From contig BTPP01000008.1 in the NCBI GenBank assembly GCA_037102815.1, forward strand, positions 496,001 through 560,000: a stretch of 64,000 nucleotides of DNA. The letters run 5' to 3'. A program made the position numbers and the translations under genes. Below, piece after piece: positions 22,760 to 35,900 of this stretch; position 1 is the stretch's first letter, and every line of letters starts with the position of its first letter. The stretch comes from Neurospora intermedia. Lineage: Eukaryota; Ascomycota; Sordariomycetes; Sordariales; Sordariaceae. The notes under the pieces are model-generated. The model saw only the letters and a list, made by a program, of their open reading frames with translations. It did no database searches and was not told where the DNA came from.

Positions 22760-24900
22760 CTACGCAAATTGCGAGGGCACAGGACCAGCGTCAGGGCCGG
22801 GAGGGGCCGGACGGGTCCTCCGTCCGCCCTTCAAACTCTTCATGCGGCCCAAAATGCCAGTTGGCTTTGGCTGTCCTTCCTCGAGGGTCATAGCCGCATC
22901 CGTGGTAGCCCGGCGCTCCATGTTGCCTCTAGGGCTGTTGTTGTCGGTCTTCCGCACACTAAAGCCCTCCTCTCCTCCCTTGCCCTGGCTGTATTCGGAA
23001 AAGAAGGGGTTGCGTTCAGAGTTGGGGGTATTCATGCTGTTAGAAGTTCTACCACCCTCGCCTGGGGGGGATCTTGTGTACCCGTAATCTGCGCTGTTGA
23101 GTCTGCCTAGAGACTGGAACTCTCGCTCGCGGGAGGTGCTCTTGTTGATGTTGCGTATCCGGTGGGCAAGGGACTTCTTGCGTGCCAGGCCGTTGGTAGT
23201 CAACTCCTGAGCAAGCTCGTCCTGGCGTTGCTGGATCGCGGTACGCGCAGCCGGTGTGCCCTCCAAGAAAGTCGAAGTGCCAAGTCCCAGGGACTCGTCG
23301 CCGTGCATGGCGCTGCCGCGGGAAGTGGGGTCAAAGACGGGCAGCTCATTCTTGGACGGAAGGCCCTTGTCCCTGGTAGTCCAATCTCTATAGGCCTCCT
23401 CGTCGTGTTGACCCATGAATGTGGCATGATCGGGTCGGGGGTTCAAAGGTCCAGCACCACCCAGACTGTTGTTCAACGAGCCTTCAGGGAAGGCTTCCAT
23501 AGGAGCACGTCGACTTCCGTTCTTGTTCCGGTGGGGGTTAAGAGCATCGAATGGACCATCGTGATGGAACACTGTTGATCAATCCTGTTAGCGCTGGAGA
23601 GCAGACTCGAATGTTGGGACAACTCACTTCCGGTTCCGTAAATACTTGTGGCATCAAGCTGGTCGATGATGTCGAGCTTGCGGTTGGTAGGTTTCTTCTC
23701 CTTGTTTTCACGGTGGCGACGCTCACGCTCACGCTCACGCCGCCTGGCATCACGAGCCCTCTGCTCCTTCTCATCCTCGGTCAAGTCGAGGACAGACGTA
23801 TCCGAGTTCCTGCGCGGACGCCTCTCTGTTCTTCGCTGCTGCGGGGGAGAGTCGATGTCGATGAGTGTGCCGCTACCTCCGTTTCCACGAGGCTTCCTGG
23901 AGCGAACGTCCTCCTCTTGAGAGCGAGAGGGGCGATGAGCGGGAGGAGGTCCTCTGGACTTGGCTACTGGGGGAGGGACAGGTCGGCGGGCGACCGGCGG
24001 CGGGGGTGGCTTTGAGCCAGAAGGTCTGTCATCGAGCGTGATGGAAGCCTACAAAGGAAACGTCAGTCATTCGGTACGACATCAATCTGGCTCCATGGCA
24101 CCCCGCAAATGAGGGCTGCTTGTGACTTGTTACAGCCGCAGATGGGAGGATTGGGGGGGCAACCTACAAACAGGTCCTCGGCCGTGGCAGACGACCTCTT
24201 GTCAAAGCCAGACATTGTGTCGGAAACTGATCGGTTGGTTTGTGCAGTCGGACGAGTGCTGTTGGCAGCTCCAATATCGAGGAAAGGGTTCCGCGAGGTA
24301 GGCCTTGGAGGGGGATCGTCGAATGGAGATACTTGAGGTCCTGAAGAGGTGGGAGAGGCGCGGTCACGGTTGCGAAAAGGATTGTTTGAATTGAGCGACA
24401 AGCCAGCAGCAGACCGCTGATCTAAATCCCAGATCAGGGGGAAAACCCAAAGCGTCAGCAAGCCATCAATCAAGGAACGAAAAAGGTGGGTTTAGGGGCA
24501 GCGGCACCATGCATGCAAGTGACGCTTGTGATAGGGATATGAAACGGCAATCTCCTCGACATGACACAGCGGACTCAACAGCGGAGCGCACTGATAGCCC
24601 AGGCAGCGCCTAGGACAGCCAAGAGACCAGCCGAGACCCTCCAATGGAACAGAGATGGACAAAAAAAAACCGGGAAGTGGGAAAAGCGGCAACCTTCACA
24701 ACATGCCAATGGGTGTGGATCGGCCGTTTTTATTCTGCTGCAATTGAAGGGGGCCGCTAAACAAAGCCATGCAAACGGGGGGCCATGTGTTTGGGAAAGG
24801 GGTAGAAGGGGGAGCAGATCGCCCAGGGTCGGGTGCTCTGTGGAAAGATATAAAAGGAAACCAGATACTCACCATTCTGCTCCGACTGAAAAAAAGCCAT
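22760..24900 (-). CDS. pal1: Pal1-family cell morphology protein
   Basis: Membrane-associated, clathrin-coat-linked protein family needed for polarised shape in fission yeast. Four exons: 24900-24873, 24421-24168, 24048-23628, 23571-22760; introns 24422-24872 (451 nt, long for this genome), 24049-24167 and 23572-23627; all phases agree, giving 504 aa. The start is MAFFQSEQN. Exon 2 has two NPF motifs (NNPFRNRD and RNPFLD), which bind EH-domain endocytic proteins. A proline-rich stretch (PPPPPVARRPVPPPVA) suggests SH3 partners. The Pal1 signature spans exons 3-4: RKLDIIDQLDATSIYG, then MFHHDGPFDALNPHRN and APMEAFP. The C-terminal part is disordered and basic. The identification rests on the Pal1 core; endocytic linkage is inferred from family and NPF motifs. 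Confidence 0.9.
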
Positions 24901-26600
24901 GGTGGGCTAACTTGTGATGGTTGGGGGAAGGGGGAGGAGGGTTGCTGGAATGCAGAGGTATGCACGTCGTTCGGCTGATGTTGATGCTGGTGGTTGTTGG
25001 ATTGCCCGGTTTGTGCGGCCACCAACGCTGGTTTGTAGGTAGGTAGGTCTGAGCTATCTGAGCAGGTGCCGTATGGTGCCGTATCGCTTCCGGATGCGTG
25101 CTGCGGGATGCGGACGCGCGGTCTGTGATACACGTCTTTAAAGTGTCTTGGGGTTCTGGGTTGCCGTGCCGTGGGCTCGCGTCATACCAGATAAGAAGCT
25201 CGGGTTGCGCACTTGGCTTTGCAGAATGGACGAATTGCCGGGAGGAGGTGATGGATGGTTTGTCCCTGGCCAAGTATAAAAAGAACTGGCAGCCAACAGG
25301 CCGATCTCAGATGTCCCTTGGAACCTGAATCAGCCAACGGCCGCGGGTTCCGACTGGATGATGAGTCGTGAAGGGCTGTGTTTTGCCACACAACGCAACG
25401 CTGCCACAGCCGGTGTGTGTCTGTTAATTGGCGCTCGACCTTGAACTCGATCGAACCCGATTGCGCAGGTTCTTGAAGTGAAATGCCGTGAAGGATGGTT
25501 CACTACAAATATGCAAGCACTGCTTCCCAGATCGATTGCTGCTGCTGCTGCTGCTCGATCGCGCTTCCTGTTCTGTTGCCGAAGTGGCCGTGGCCTAGCG
25601 ACACTTTTCAATCTGAAAAAGTCTATCTTTCTCCCTGTTGTTTTCCGACGTCCCTGGGGTTCCGAATCGGTCCCAGTAATGTGACACGGGTGGGCGGTCG
25701 GCTTCTTCTTTGAGGCGTGGTTGCGAAAAGCGGACTTGATTTCGGGTCGGCTGACACTGCAAAGTGACGGACGATGGGAGTGCGAGACTTGCTGGGCTCG
25801 AGGCTGAGCGGAATCTGGAGCCGGCGGCGCAGGGCCGGGGAGTAGTGGTGGTGTTTGGGATGAATGACGGAGAGAGGGAGCGAAAATAAGAGTAATTAGT
25901 TTGGAATGCTTCTTTCTCGTCGACCGGCCAGGATCGATCGCTGTCGCGGGTAATGGTAAGGTGGGTGTAGCAAGGAGGGTCCTGTATTTGTGTACGGCGG
26001 GATGTATACGGGGTGGTGCCAGGCCGTGGACGCGATCAAGCACAAAGGGAGTGCGAATATCGATCCTTGGTGTGGATGTCCTGTGACAAGCAGTCCGGAG
26101 GAGTGCGAACAGAAGGAGAGGAAAAAGGGAGGACCGAGGCGAAGGGATTGTGCTGGCGAGGTCGACTTTGACTTCCCAGCAGTGGTGTCCAGTGCCAGTG
26201 GCAGCGTCTTTCGGCGGGCAGATGCGGGCAGAGTGACCGCGAGCGATCCGAAAAAGGAGATTGCAACGGGAATCGACCGACTTCTCTTGGAAAGTCCTGG
26301 GGTGGGCAGACGAGGGTTCCCGTGCCGGCTGTTACTTGATAGGCGGAGGCGGTGGGGATGGGCGAGGGGAGCGCAATGAGCAATCCCCAACCGAATTGCC
26401 AAAGGGTCTCGCTTCACCCTTTAATGTATCTTAAGTATCTTGCCTGTTTGTTTTCTGGATGCAAATGATATCACGGAAAGAGTGAATAAACATCCAGTGT
26501 GATGTAGAGACCGCCTCTGGTGCAAGACCACGAATAGGTACTAGCTGAGCGCGGCCAGCGCGGTACACAGATCACGGCAATATAAAGAAACGGATGGTCA
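24901..26600. other. upstream region of pal1
   Basis: No credible gene. Long open frames on both strands (e.g. 25330-26043 minus) have proline/arginine-rich, unstructured compositions typical of GC-rich non-coding DNA. Likely promoter and 5' leader of pal1. Confidence 0.5.
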
Positions 26601-29375
26601 CAGGTCACTTTGCGCAAAGAACGACAGGTGACCACGGCGGCGCGGGTGGTGACGATGTTTGTTGCGGGGAATTATGGGTTTCTCTTCTTCAGATGTGGAG
26701 GAAAAAAGAGAAGAGAGAAGGAAAAAGCAAGATGGAGCTACTTTGAACAGGCACAGCTTGGGAGAAAATGACGATCTGTGCAACTCGGACTTCGCTCTGA
26801 ACGGCGGCAACCGGTTGATCTCTCATGTCAGTTAATATGAGAGAGACTAAATGCCCAACTGAAGCATATCTCCAGATTCGTTGTCCCCAAGACGCACCGG
26901 GCTCTCATGCCAGGTGCCTTGGTGGCTTCTTTTTGCCAGGGCGGCTATACCCCTTTGGGATCATCTCCACGCTTGGCCTGCATGATCCATCTCGCCCTGG
27001 CTTCTCCATCAATGCAATGTTCCATCGACGGGCCATCGACGGGAGGCCATCGACACCACTGCACGCCCAGCTGCAAGATGGGCTTTTTTTTTTTGGCGGC
27101 ACTTCTCTCATGTTGAATTTTCCCGTCATGTTCTTTTCCCACATGGGCGGCCCCGTCTGTCCAAACGACGTTCAGATGGTCTGATGAATGCCACGTGAGT
27201 AGCATCTGCGTTGACATCGGTCCGTCTGCAAGAACAATGTCGTGCTCAGTCTCAATGTTGTCGTTGTATGCCATGGTAGAAAGAGACGGTATGAACCCCA
27301 TGTCCCAAGATCCCTAGAGGTAAGCGGTCATGGTCAACTCGAGCTCTGAGTGGCCAGCCCCACAACCGGTGCCGGTCGCAATGAAAAAGAAGCACTTGAG
27401 CAATAAAACCGAGTTGGGCTTCACGTGGATGAGGTTAGGGTGTTTCCAAACTGGGGATCCCCATCTTGACGAGATCTTACTGAGCACTCAGTAACTCCAG
27501 CCATCGGAGCCGAATGAAATGCAACTTTCCCACCGAGTCCGAGCTGCTGTTTCAACACGCGCGTATCACCCAAGACAACACCTTCCTACGGTGGTGATGC
27601 TGTGCGAAGATCACCAACTGGCTTCCTCCTTGAATATCTCCCCACATTGCTCGATTGCACGTGAAGTAAATGTAGAAGCCGCTGGAAAGCGATTAGCAGC
27701 TGTCTTGCTTTTCTGGGCTTCCAGTGAAGCTCTCACCGCGTGCTTATGTTCCCGCCCGGTCTCAAGTTCAAACCCTCCTTAGGAAAAGGCCAGCTTCACG
27801 TCCCATGTATCTATTTTTGAGGCAGAGGACCGTTCAACAAGCCGTGACAGGAAGTCGCTGCATGAGAGCCATCCTTCAATGTACATAGTACCGCAGAAAC
27901 CGGGGCCGTTCGTCTTCGGCTGTTCCAACAACCAATAGTGTTTTGGGTTTTGGATCTGCAATGCTAGAGATGCCTCAAACTTGCTTAGGATCCGAACAAC
28001 CGAGGACGAACGGCCCCCAGTCTCTGCGCCGAGCATTTTGTCACCGAGTCCGAAAAGGATGAGTTGACAAGCAGAGTCGACATGAGGCTATACAGGGGAC
28101 AGGAAATGGTGATACCTGTCTGTAGCGTAGTCAATCACTGCGAAAATAATACATTTGGGCCCTTGAAAAGGGACCCCTGCACCGCTCAATCCTACCCCAT
28201 ATTTCAGTGGCAGTATCCGAGAAGAAGTTAGGCAGGAACCAAACTAGACAATTTCCCTCTTTTTGCCTCTTTCTTATCAGCCGCCAACGGGGAACAGGGG
28301 GGCAAAGAATCATCTTCGGTCAAGAAAGGGGTCAACATCCAAGGGTACGGCGGTCAATGTTTGCGTTAGGCTTAATTGGAAAAAGTTGGGTTGAAGAAGG
28401 TTCCCTGTCAGCTGCAGGGGGTGACTCTCGAACTCTAACGCTAATTGAACCTCGACTCCAACTCCCAGAAGAAATGAAGCCATAAAGTAATGAAAGCAAT
28501 GAATTAACAAGAGTCCACGAAAGTCAGTAGCCAAATCAGGACGCCAGGGAGTTTGCGTCACAGCGCAAATGGATCCGTCACTAGTGTAGTTCCCCAAATT
28601 TTGGAGTTGGGATGGTTTGAGGAATTCATTGGGGCAAGGTGAAAGTGCAATTGGAACCGGTCCCCTCCCTCCAAGAAAATCCAAACCGATTATTGAGGAC
28701 ATGGGATCAAAGGAGAATATAACGATGAGAACGAGACAATAGGACAGGGGAAATGAGAAAAGGATGATAGAACAGGATCATTGCTGAGGTAGATGAATGG
28801 ATAAAACATGGGGTTCCGTTTGGGCTGAAAAATAGCCATGACAAAGGGCTGATAGCTACTTACTATCTGCGGCTGGGAGCTTGGACCAGCTTACCTATGA
28901 TTGGGACCAACGTAAGAAGATACCTTATTGACCGCCGTAGTGTCCAAAGGGGCCTGGGGGCACTTTCCAGTTCTCACCATGTACTGTAGTACCGCAAAAG
29001 GCCCCGCTCATTGCAGTGTTCACGGACGTTCCTGGTCTTATTCTTGTGGGGTGCATACAGACGGGAAGCGCCAGGCACAGGCAGGGGCAGTCAGGTACGG
29101 CTACCTACTGTACCTATGTTAGGTCACGGCACGTAGGTACCTCACAGGTTGCGCCGCTTTCTTGCAACATCTCTCTGCTTCGACTTGCAGAAATGAAGAC
29201 AGCAGCAGCCTGAGAGATGCCAAACCCGAAACCGGGATACGGCCATACTCCATGGTGTCCATGATCGTCTACTATGCAGTACATATACGGCCCAGGGGGT
29301 TTTACCTTTACCTCAACTCCCTACCAAAGAAACTTGGGAAACGCGCAAACAAGCTTCCCCACAAATTCCCTTCCT

Positions 29376-29507
29376 GGGCAGGCGCCAATATGCCAGCAGG
29401 TCTGTGTGGTGAAATTACAACAATTGGCGATAGTTGGGCTTTTTTTATTGACAATGTGGGCCTATATGCAATTTGATGTACGTTAACCTGCTGGCATATC
29501 TGCGCCC
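29376..29507. repeat. imperfect inverted repeat, 14-bp perfect core arms
   Basis: ATATGCCAGCAGGT at 29388-29401 is matched by its reverse complement at 29486-29499. The similarity extends outward to GGGC..GC / GCGCCC (29376-29385 and 29502-29507). The loop is about 84 nt. It could be the ends of a small decayed element or a hairpin-forming transcript. Confidence 0.6.
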
Positions 29508-32500
29508 AAGCAATGAATGACTAAGGGTGCTCGTTCTCGACATTCCCGGGTTTCGGACGCACAATCACCTCTGAGACCCCTTGCACTCGAGGAGAAATTG
29601 TCGGGTAGCATCTTCATATATCAAAAAAGGCGATGATGATAAGAGCCTCAGATATATGTAGCATTGTGGCCTTGTCTTCATCTGTCTAGACCTCCCCGAA
29701 TTCGGTCTCGGCTGGCGGAATGCGGAAGAGGTAGACGCTTGGGGTCACAAGGTCTATCATGTCTATCTTCCCTTCAGGGAATACAGTGTGGAAGTGTATA
29801 GACCAGAGAACTTTGATGTCTCCTGTGGTCTCTATCCACACCGTGACTTGCGAGTATAATTCAGTGGAGGTCTAATCACCCTCGCCCTCAACTCGCTACC
29901 ATACAAGCGTGCGTCAATATGGCTGTTATATGGTGACTCAAGACAGAAGTCACGGTGGATTGTTATAAACCGTTAAACCGAAGAATCTCGGGAGAGTAGT
30001 GGACAAACCCCCCACAAAGTACCCTTCGAACGTCAATATGCCCGCGGATCAGCTCATAATACATTAATCGCAGACAGGCAGTATCATGTTGTTAGTGAAA
30101 GGGTCTTAGAAGTTCTCACTACTGTAACTTGCATGCGTTGAGACGTAGGTAAATAGTTGGACTTGCACTATATAGAGGACTGCTGGCATCTCAACGCCTA
30201 AGAAGAATACTTGTGGGGGAAGCTCGTTTGCTAGTTTTCCGAGTTTCTTCGGTATTACCACCGGACTGGATACTACACAGTCGGGCTTGTTGGCAACAGT
30301 TTACGTTGAGCTCCAAGTGATTGTTGAGTCTCAAAAGAGCATAGGATGGCTCGCCGGTGTCTTGCGAGACTCCATCAATATACTGGATTTAAGCAGCGAT
30401 TACTTATCGAGCCAAGATTCACACACAGATGAAGCATGCTCTCAAGGTCAGATTAACGTTAGGAGACGCAGTGACGGAGAAAACACTCTTTCATTTTTTC
30501 AACACTGTCTCCATCATCTACATCACGATGGGGTCCGCGCTGTGAAACTGTTCGTGTCAAGAACCTAGAATGTGGATAGCAATGGCTAATGTGAATGTTA
30601 TCACTTGAGGGTCTCAGTCTCACCAAATACCCCTCGAGAAAAAGGGGGGGGGAGTTAATCGACGAAAAGACTAGAGTCGAAACTGTGATATCAAGACACG
30701 CCTCACAAACCATGACAATGATAAAGCAGATATGAAACGAGTGAGGTCTACTATGAACTTTGTCATAAGTACCTCTAGGTACCTTTACTGGTATCTGTTT
30801 GCCACAAGAGAGCCTAGAAACAAAAACAAAAAAAAAAAAAAATCTGACTGTACGTTTGAGTAGGTAACAACCTCTCAGAGCTTCCACACTACCTCAGCTC
30901 ATCTAGCAAGTTAGTTATGTCGATGTGTTACTGTCTTACTGGTAATACTTCGGACATGAGGTGTTACCTACTTACTGTCAGTTGGCCAGTCCATAACCAT
31001 TCGCGCATTCTTTGTCCCAGATAGAAATATACAAATCACAATTGGAGATCTACATGTTTAGTGTATCGGATCTGGACCAATTCCCATAATTGGTCATTGT
31101 GACGTTCTTGCGGGAGAGGATGGCGATTACCATAACACTGTACAGAAGGTGGATCGTGATTACCTATCTATGTTCGGTAGAAGAACTCGAATGAGTGGGT
31201 ACACCACTTAGGAATGCGACTTCCCTATGGAAGTTCTACAGAATATAATAATGAAGACAACCTACCACCTCACTGCAGCTGGGTAATCCGTCTTACGAAC
31301 ACCAGCCTGACTATGCAAGGTGAGTGTGTGTGATAAATGTACGTGAAAAGAATATGTCAACATGAGTTTTGGAGGGGGAGTCTCTTCAACTATACCGGGA
31401 CACTATTATATGCTGACGAAACACGAAAACAAGGGATCGGTCCCACATGACTTTCAATATTCTCCGGAGAGGTGCAGCTAGAGGTATGTTACCTCCAAGC
31501 TCTCTAGTTCGAACACTGAACGTCGACTTCTTTGGTCACCATGTCAACCAACGGAATGTTACATTCAATGTCCGGGAACATAGGTAAATTGCATGCATAC
31601 AGTAGCAGTAGAACTCTGATCCAAGTAGCTTAGATATACTTCCTAGGTACTTACGAGCACTACCTACGCAGTCCCCGGGACATGGGTAGGTAAGTGGATG
31701 TTATGTGTCGGGTAATCAGGTCACCCTTGGGGAGAATTTGATAGAGCTCTCGTCAAAGCGAACAGATAGTAGTTACTACTATTTCCGCCCTTCTTGAGTT
31801 GTCCTCGCCCCGACAGTATTCGTCAATGGGCTTTTTGTCAAGGCTGAATCTTGGGACCATAGCATTCCAGACATAAAGCTATCAACAGTCTTGATGCTCT
31901 CAGTCTGTACACAAGGTAGTAAGTAGTTACTCAGCCACCTTGGGAGAGAGAGACTATACAACGCGAATTGCTTACCTAGTATCTGATAACGAGCACAGCA
32001 ATAAGACACTTTGTTCCATGCACACTATAGGTAAGGTATCAAGTCCAGGGTACTTCCCGTCCGTTCAAAAAGAAGAAACCGTCATCCCTGGCTCCCTCCC
32101 GCACACACCTTCCATGTCGATATCCAGGTACCCAACGTTCGGTACACCTGCCGTCTTGGCTTATGCCCATTTAATTGCAGGCAAGTGTCAAGATATATCC
32201 AACCACTGCAAGCAAGACACTCGTCCGAAAAGGACCATCAGAGCCAAAGTGTACGTAGCATATTATATCAGGTATACATTCCATGAAGCCCGCATTCTGA
32301 GATGATGCTTTCACGAAGCTTTTAGGACGCAGTGATGAAGACGAATGCGTGACTTTCTTCGACTGGTTTGTCGCCTATATTCTTGTCGGAAAGCTCGGGC
32401 TGCCGCTGGGTTTGAAAATTGACAGGAACCGGTATGTAATCAGAATTCCCCGATTGAAGCAGATTCGAGGATACCTAGAGGTAGGCTCCCAGGCAACTAT

Positions 32501-33688
32501 TGGCCTGAGTGGCTGCTTTGTGACGTCTATATCTTCTCTTCCGTTGGTGATTCTTCTCTTTGTTATCATCTGCGGGGGTGGCCAAGTCTCGGCAACAACC
32601 TAGAGACACAATGGATCTTGAACGACTGAAGAACATGGTATATCAGTCTCTGTACGGGAGCCGGAGTATTTACCCGCACTCAAACCATGGCGTCTTGTTT
32701 AACAGTACCGCTTTTCCCACAAGCCCACTTGCAATAGGTATGTAGCTTTAACACAATTGGTCTTTTTAGTTGGCTAATTCTAGGGCACTACGTAACTCAC
32801 TTCCATTCTGCTCTGCTGTTTGGGCGATCTTAGGTCACTTTCTTGACCAATCGCACATTTGTCGCGTGCCACGACAGTTTTGTATCAAAAGCCGTCAGCT
32901 GATGGGTGAAGAATCCCTTCGCTATTTGTTCTGTGAAAGCAAGGAAGCTTGGAATGGGGAATGATCGGCGGTGTCGAGACACAACGGCGTTTTGTCCGTT
33001 GGTGATTGGGAACCGAACAGATGCATACATACACTTACCAACAACCCAACCTACGGGGCGGTAGATCTTCCGTGAAGTGTCTGTTGGAAGTTTGATGGTG
33101 GATCATTAGCGGGAGGTGTGTCCGGGTCCGATGAGGATATTGGCCGAATTCGCTGGGTCAACACGAGCAGTGACAGACACATGGGTTACGATCCGGGACG
33201 CTGGAACAAGTTGGAGTTCTCTGTCGTGGTGAATCTCCCAGCAACCAACCTCTGCAGGTTTCGCTACCTAGATGTCGGGTATGTTCCTGGAGAGGAAATG
33301 TGTCCCAGAATGCAACCGGGCAACCTGGATGGAACTGGCGATCTCCGAAATTTTAGAGATTCTGGCCCATCGCCCGACACACGAACCGTTGGGAAGTAGT
33401 TTTTCATACCAAAACAAAAGAGGATCCAGAAGGTGTCGGTGAAAGATTTAAACTGGTGTTATCATTCACCTTGTCTGCAGACAAGCCGCCTTGTGCTTCT
33501 AGAATCGGGCGCATGTTCTTCCTTTGTCTGTTACCGTTTCTGTTTCCGTCCGTTGTACACTATCGATTTTAACACCTTGAACAGCATGGCAGGCATGGGT
33601 AAGGGTCGGTAATGGATTACTGTGTTGCAGTTGGCGGTCAGGGCGGTGTAGCCACACTGACGAAGCTGGTTCAGGATATTTGGTTTGG

Positions 33689-33730
33689 AAAAAAAAAAAA
33701 AAAAGAAAAAAAAAAACAAAAAAAAAAAAA
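33689..33730 (+). repeat. A-rich tract of 42 nt with one G and one C
   Basis: Poly(A) interrupted only at 33705 (G) and 33717 (C). No retroelement ORF is visible next to it. Confidence 0.8.
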
Positions 33731-35900
33731 CACAGTTCTAGTGTCAATATGCCCCTCCAACTGGCATGTCGTCTGATACAAACGCTTTGGTAATCTGGGC
33801 ATTGCTATGCGCAGGGATCATGGCATGTGTTTGCCGCTTTCAAAGATCGAGCCACGGGAAATCAGTGTCACCCTTGTCTGCCCCTTGGGTCGCGTTTTGG
33901 GCAGCAAAGCGGAGGCGAACCACCGGCGGACCTAAGGCTGGCTCCGTTATGCCTCGGGTGTATTCTGTGACTTCGTTGTCGGCCCACGGAAAGGGTTGAG
34001 ATGAGGTTCTTGATAGCTTCTGACAGCTTCAAAAAAGATATTTACTAAGCTGGTGATATCTCCAAGGCTGCGAATTATGAAGATGCAGGTAGAGGCGGTT
34101 GATTGAACAGGATTTTCTCCGACACCGCCTTGTACGTGTAGTGTAGTTGGAAGATACACGTCGGTAGTATCTGCAAGGCCAGGGGGATTGAAATTCCGGG
34201 CACTGTCTTGGAGACGACCAGGTACCCCTAGCACGGCAGACCGAACATGAGCAATGGAAGAAGGATATGTGTAGCCCTTTTCGCTCCTGTGAGGACTGAA
34301 TGCTCTGCCGATTGTGAGGGTATGTATTCCGTCCATTGGCAATCCGAAGAACAAACTATTGAATGATGGACTGAGGAGTTCGGACGGAGGTTGCTGGTTG
34401 TCGCAGCGAGGATAGCAGCGAGTGTACTTGCAAGAGCAGTGAGATGCTGACATGGAGGGCTTGGCCTCTCAGCCGCGCCTAATGTCCTCCAAATATACGA
34501 CACAGTGCGCTCTTTTTGAGAGGTCCACTAGACCCGTGATCTTCGGCAGCGGTTTTTTGAGATTTTATATTGACAGTTCTCGGTGTAGCTGTTTCTCTGC
34601 AGGCTCTGTGGACGGCTTTCTGTGTACACTACTGCGCAAGCGCCCGTCAAACAATATGGCTTGTCATGACCGCTTTGATAGGCTCTCCTGTGGCTGCCGC
34701 CAACCACTTGACGTAGGTTCTTTGCATATCTAGCACGGAACTCTTGGGGCCTTGTGAGGAAGCTAAGTATGAGAGGAGATGACAGGAAGGGCGCTTTTGT
34801 TCGGTAGAGGTATGTTCCAAGCTGTCGGGACGCCAGTCGCAGAGGTTTTGTCCCACGGGGTGGGGAATGTTGATCGCTTTGCAAACGACTGTCTGTGTGA
34901 TTACTTGTATGGTACAGAGCCCTGTCGCACGCAGTAGAGGTAGGTATGTACACTACACCGAGCTGTCAATCCCGCCATGGTTGAACGATGCGCCTTGCTT
35001 GTGTTTTGGTCCCTTCGTCTGATCTTTTGGAAGAGGGCTCCTGCATTTTGTCTGTCGTATAGTCTCCATAGTGAAACCTCACAATGATGCAGTTGTGAAC
35101 GGGAAAAAAGCGGGACATTGGTCACAGAATATGTACCGCGTATTTCTAGTGTTCTTAAGTAGTCAGAGAAGGCACCTGACTTGATCAAAGTGCCGTTCAA
35201 TTCTCTTCGAGGCTGATATCGGATGGGATATGGATGTCGTATTTGTCGCAATTGATGTTGTAACTAACGGATTCGTGTCTGTACACCCGACAGATGAAGC
35301 TGCCATGAAGTGTAATAATGTATTTGGGCGTATCGGAGGTTAACAGACGTAAGGGGTTACCAGTCAGAATTATTCAATATGATACAGCACAGACTCTCAA
35401 CACAGCGAGGGAACTGAAGGCAGGCACTTTGGCACTGGATTGGCCATTGGGCCCCGTCCAGTTTCTGCCTAACAAAACGCTGAGCCTTCAGTTCCGACGT
35501 CTTCCACACTCACAGGGCGTAATATGGGAGGCGCGGTGTACATATGTATGCCTTCCCTCGTAAACAGAGGTAGGTACGGTGCGGTCCTGCCCGCATTATC
35601 ATGTATAAGCCTTTCGGTTAAGTACCTTACCTTACCGCAGCACGTTTGCCTTGCCCACGCAATGTCCACTGCAGTGCCCGCCCGCATCCTATCCTGCCGT
35701 CGTAAGGTGTTGCCGGCGTCTTGCCTTCCAGTTGGGGAACTGCAAATCAGCAGATTTTGTTTGTTTGAAAGGCAAGCCTGCATTCGGACATCTTTGGATG
35801 ACAGTTGGACATTGCCAGAGAAAAGGGCGCGCCCAGAAGCCACATGAAACTCCGCCCTCCAATGCCCTGGCAGGCCTGGGACGCCTGGCCCTTGCCTGAG

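Larger units (their letters stand above)
26601..35900. other. 9.3 kb gene-free stretch
   Basis: No ORF has recognisable family motifs, and no set of ORFs can be joined into a convincing spliced gene. By eye, base composition is more AT-rich than in the gene regions but not extreme, and there is no clear RIP-like loss of CpA. The stretch is dense in TACCTAGGTA/GTAGGTAC-type motifs. It contains an inverted repeat at 29376-29507, weakly similar blocks at 29311-29400 and 29885-30040, and an A-rich tract at 33689-33730. It may hold decayed mobile elements or non-coding transcripts; neither is shown. Confidence 0.45.

Noticed and set aside
27740-27785. B-box-like sequence (AGTTCAAACCC) suggesting a tRNA
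   Set aside because: No matching A-box or foldable acceptor and anticodon arms upstream.
27519-28036. opposing ORFs of about 85 codons in the gene-free stretch
   Set aside because: No motifs, no splice partners, no start context; indistinguishable from chance.
26601-35900. RIP-mutated transposon relic
   Set aside because: No strongly AT-rich block, no visible transposase or reverse-transcriptase remnants; dinucleotide counts would be needed to reopen this.
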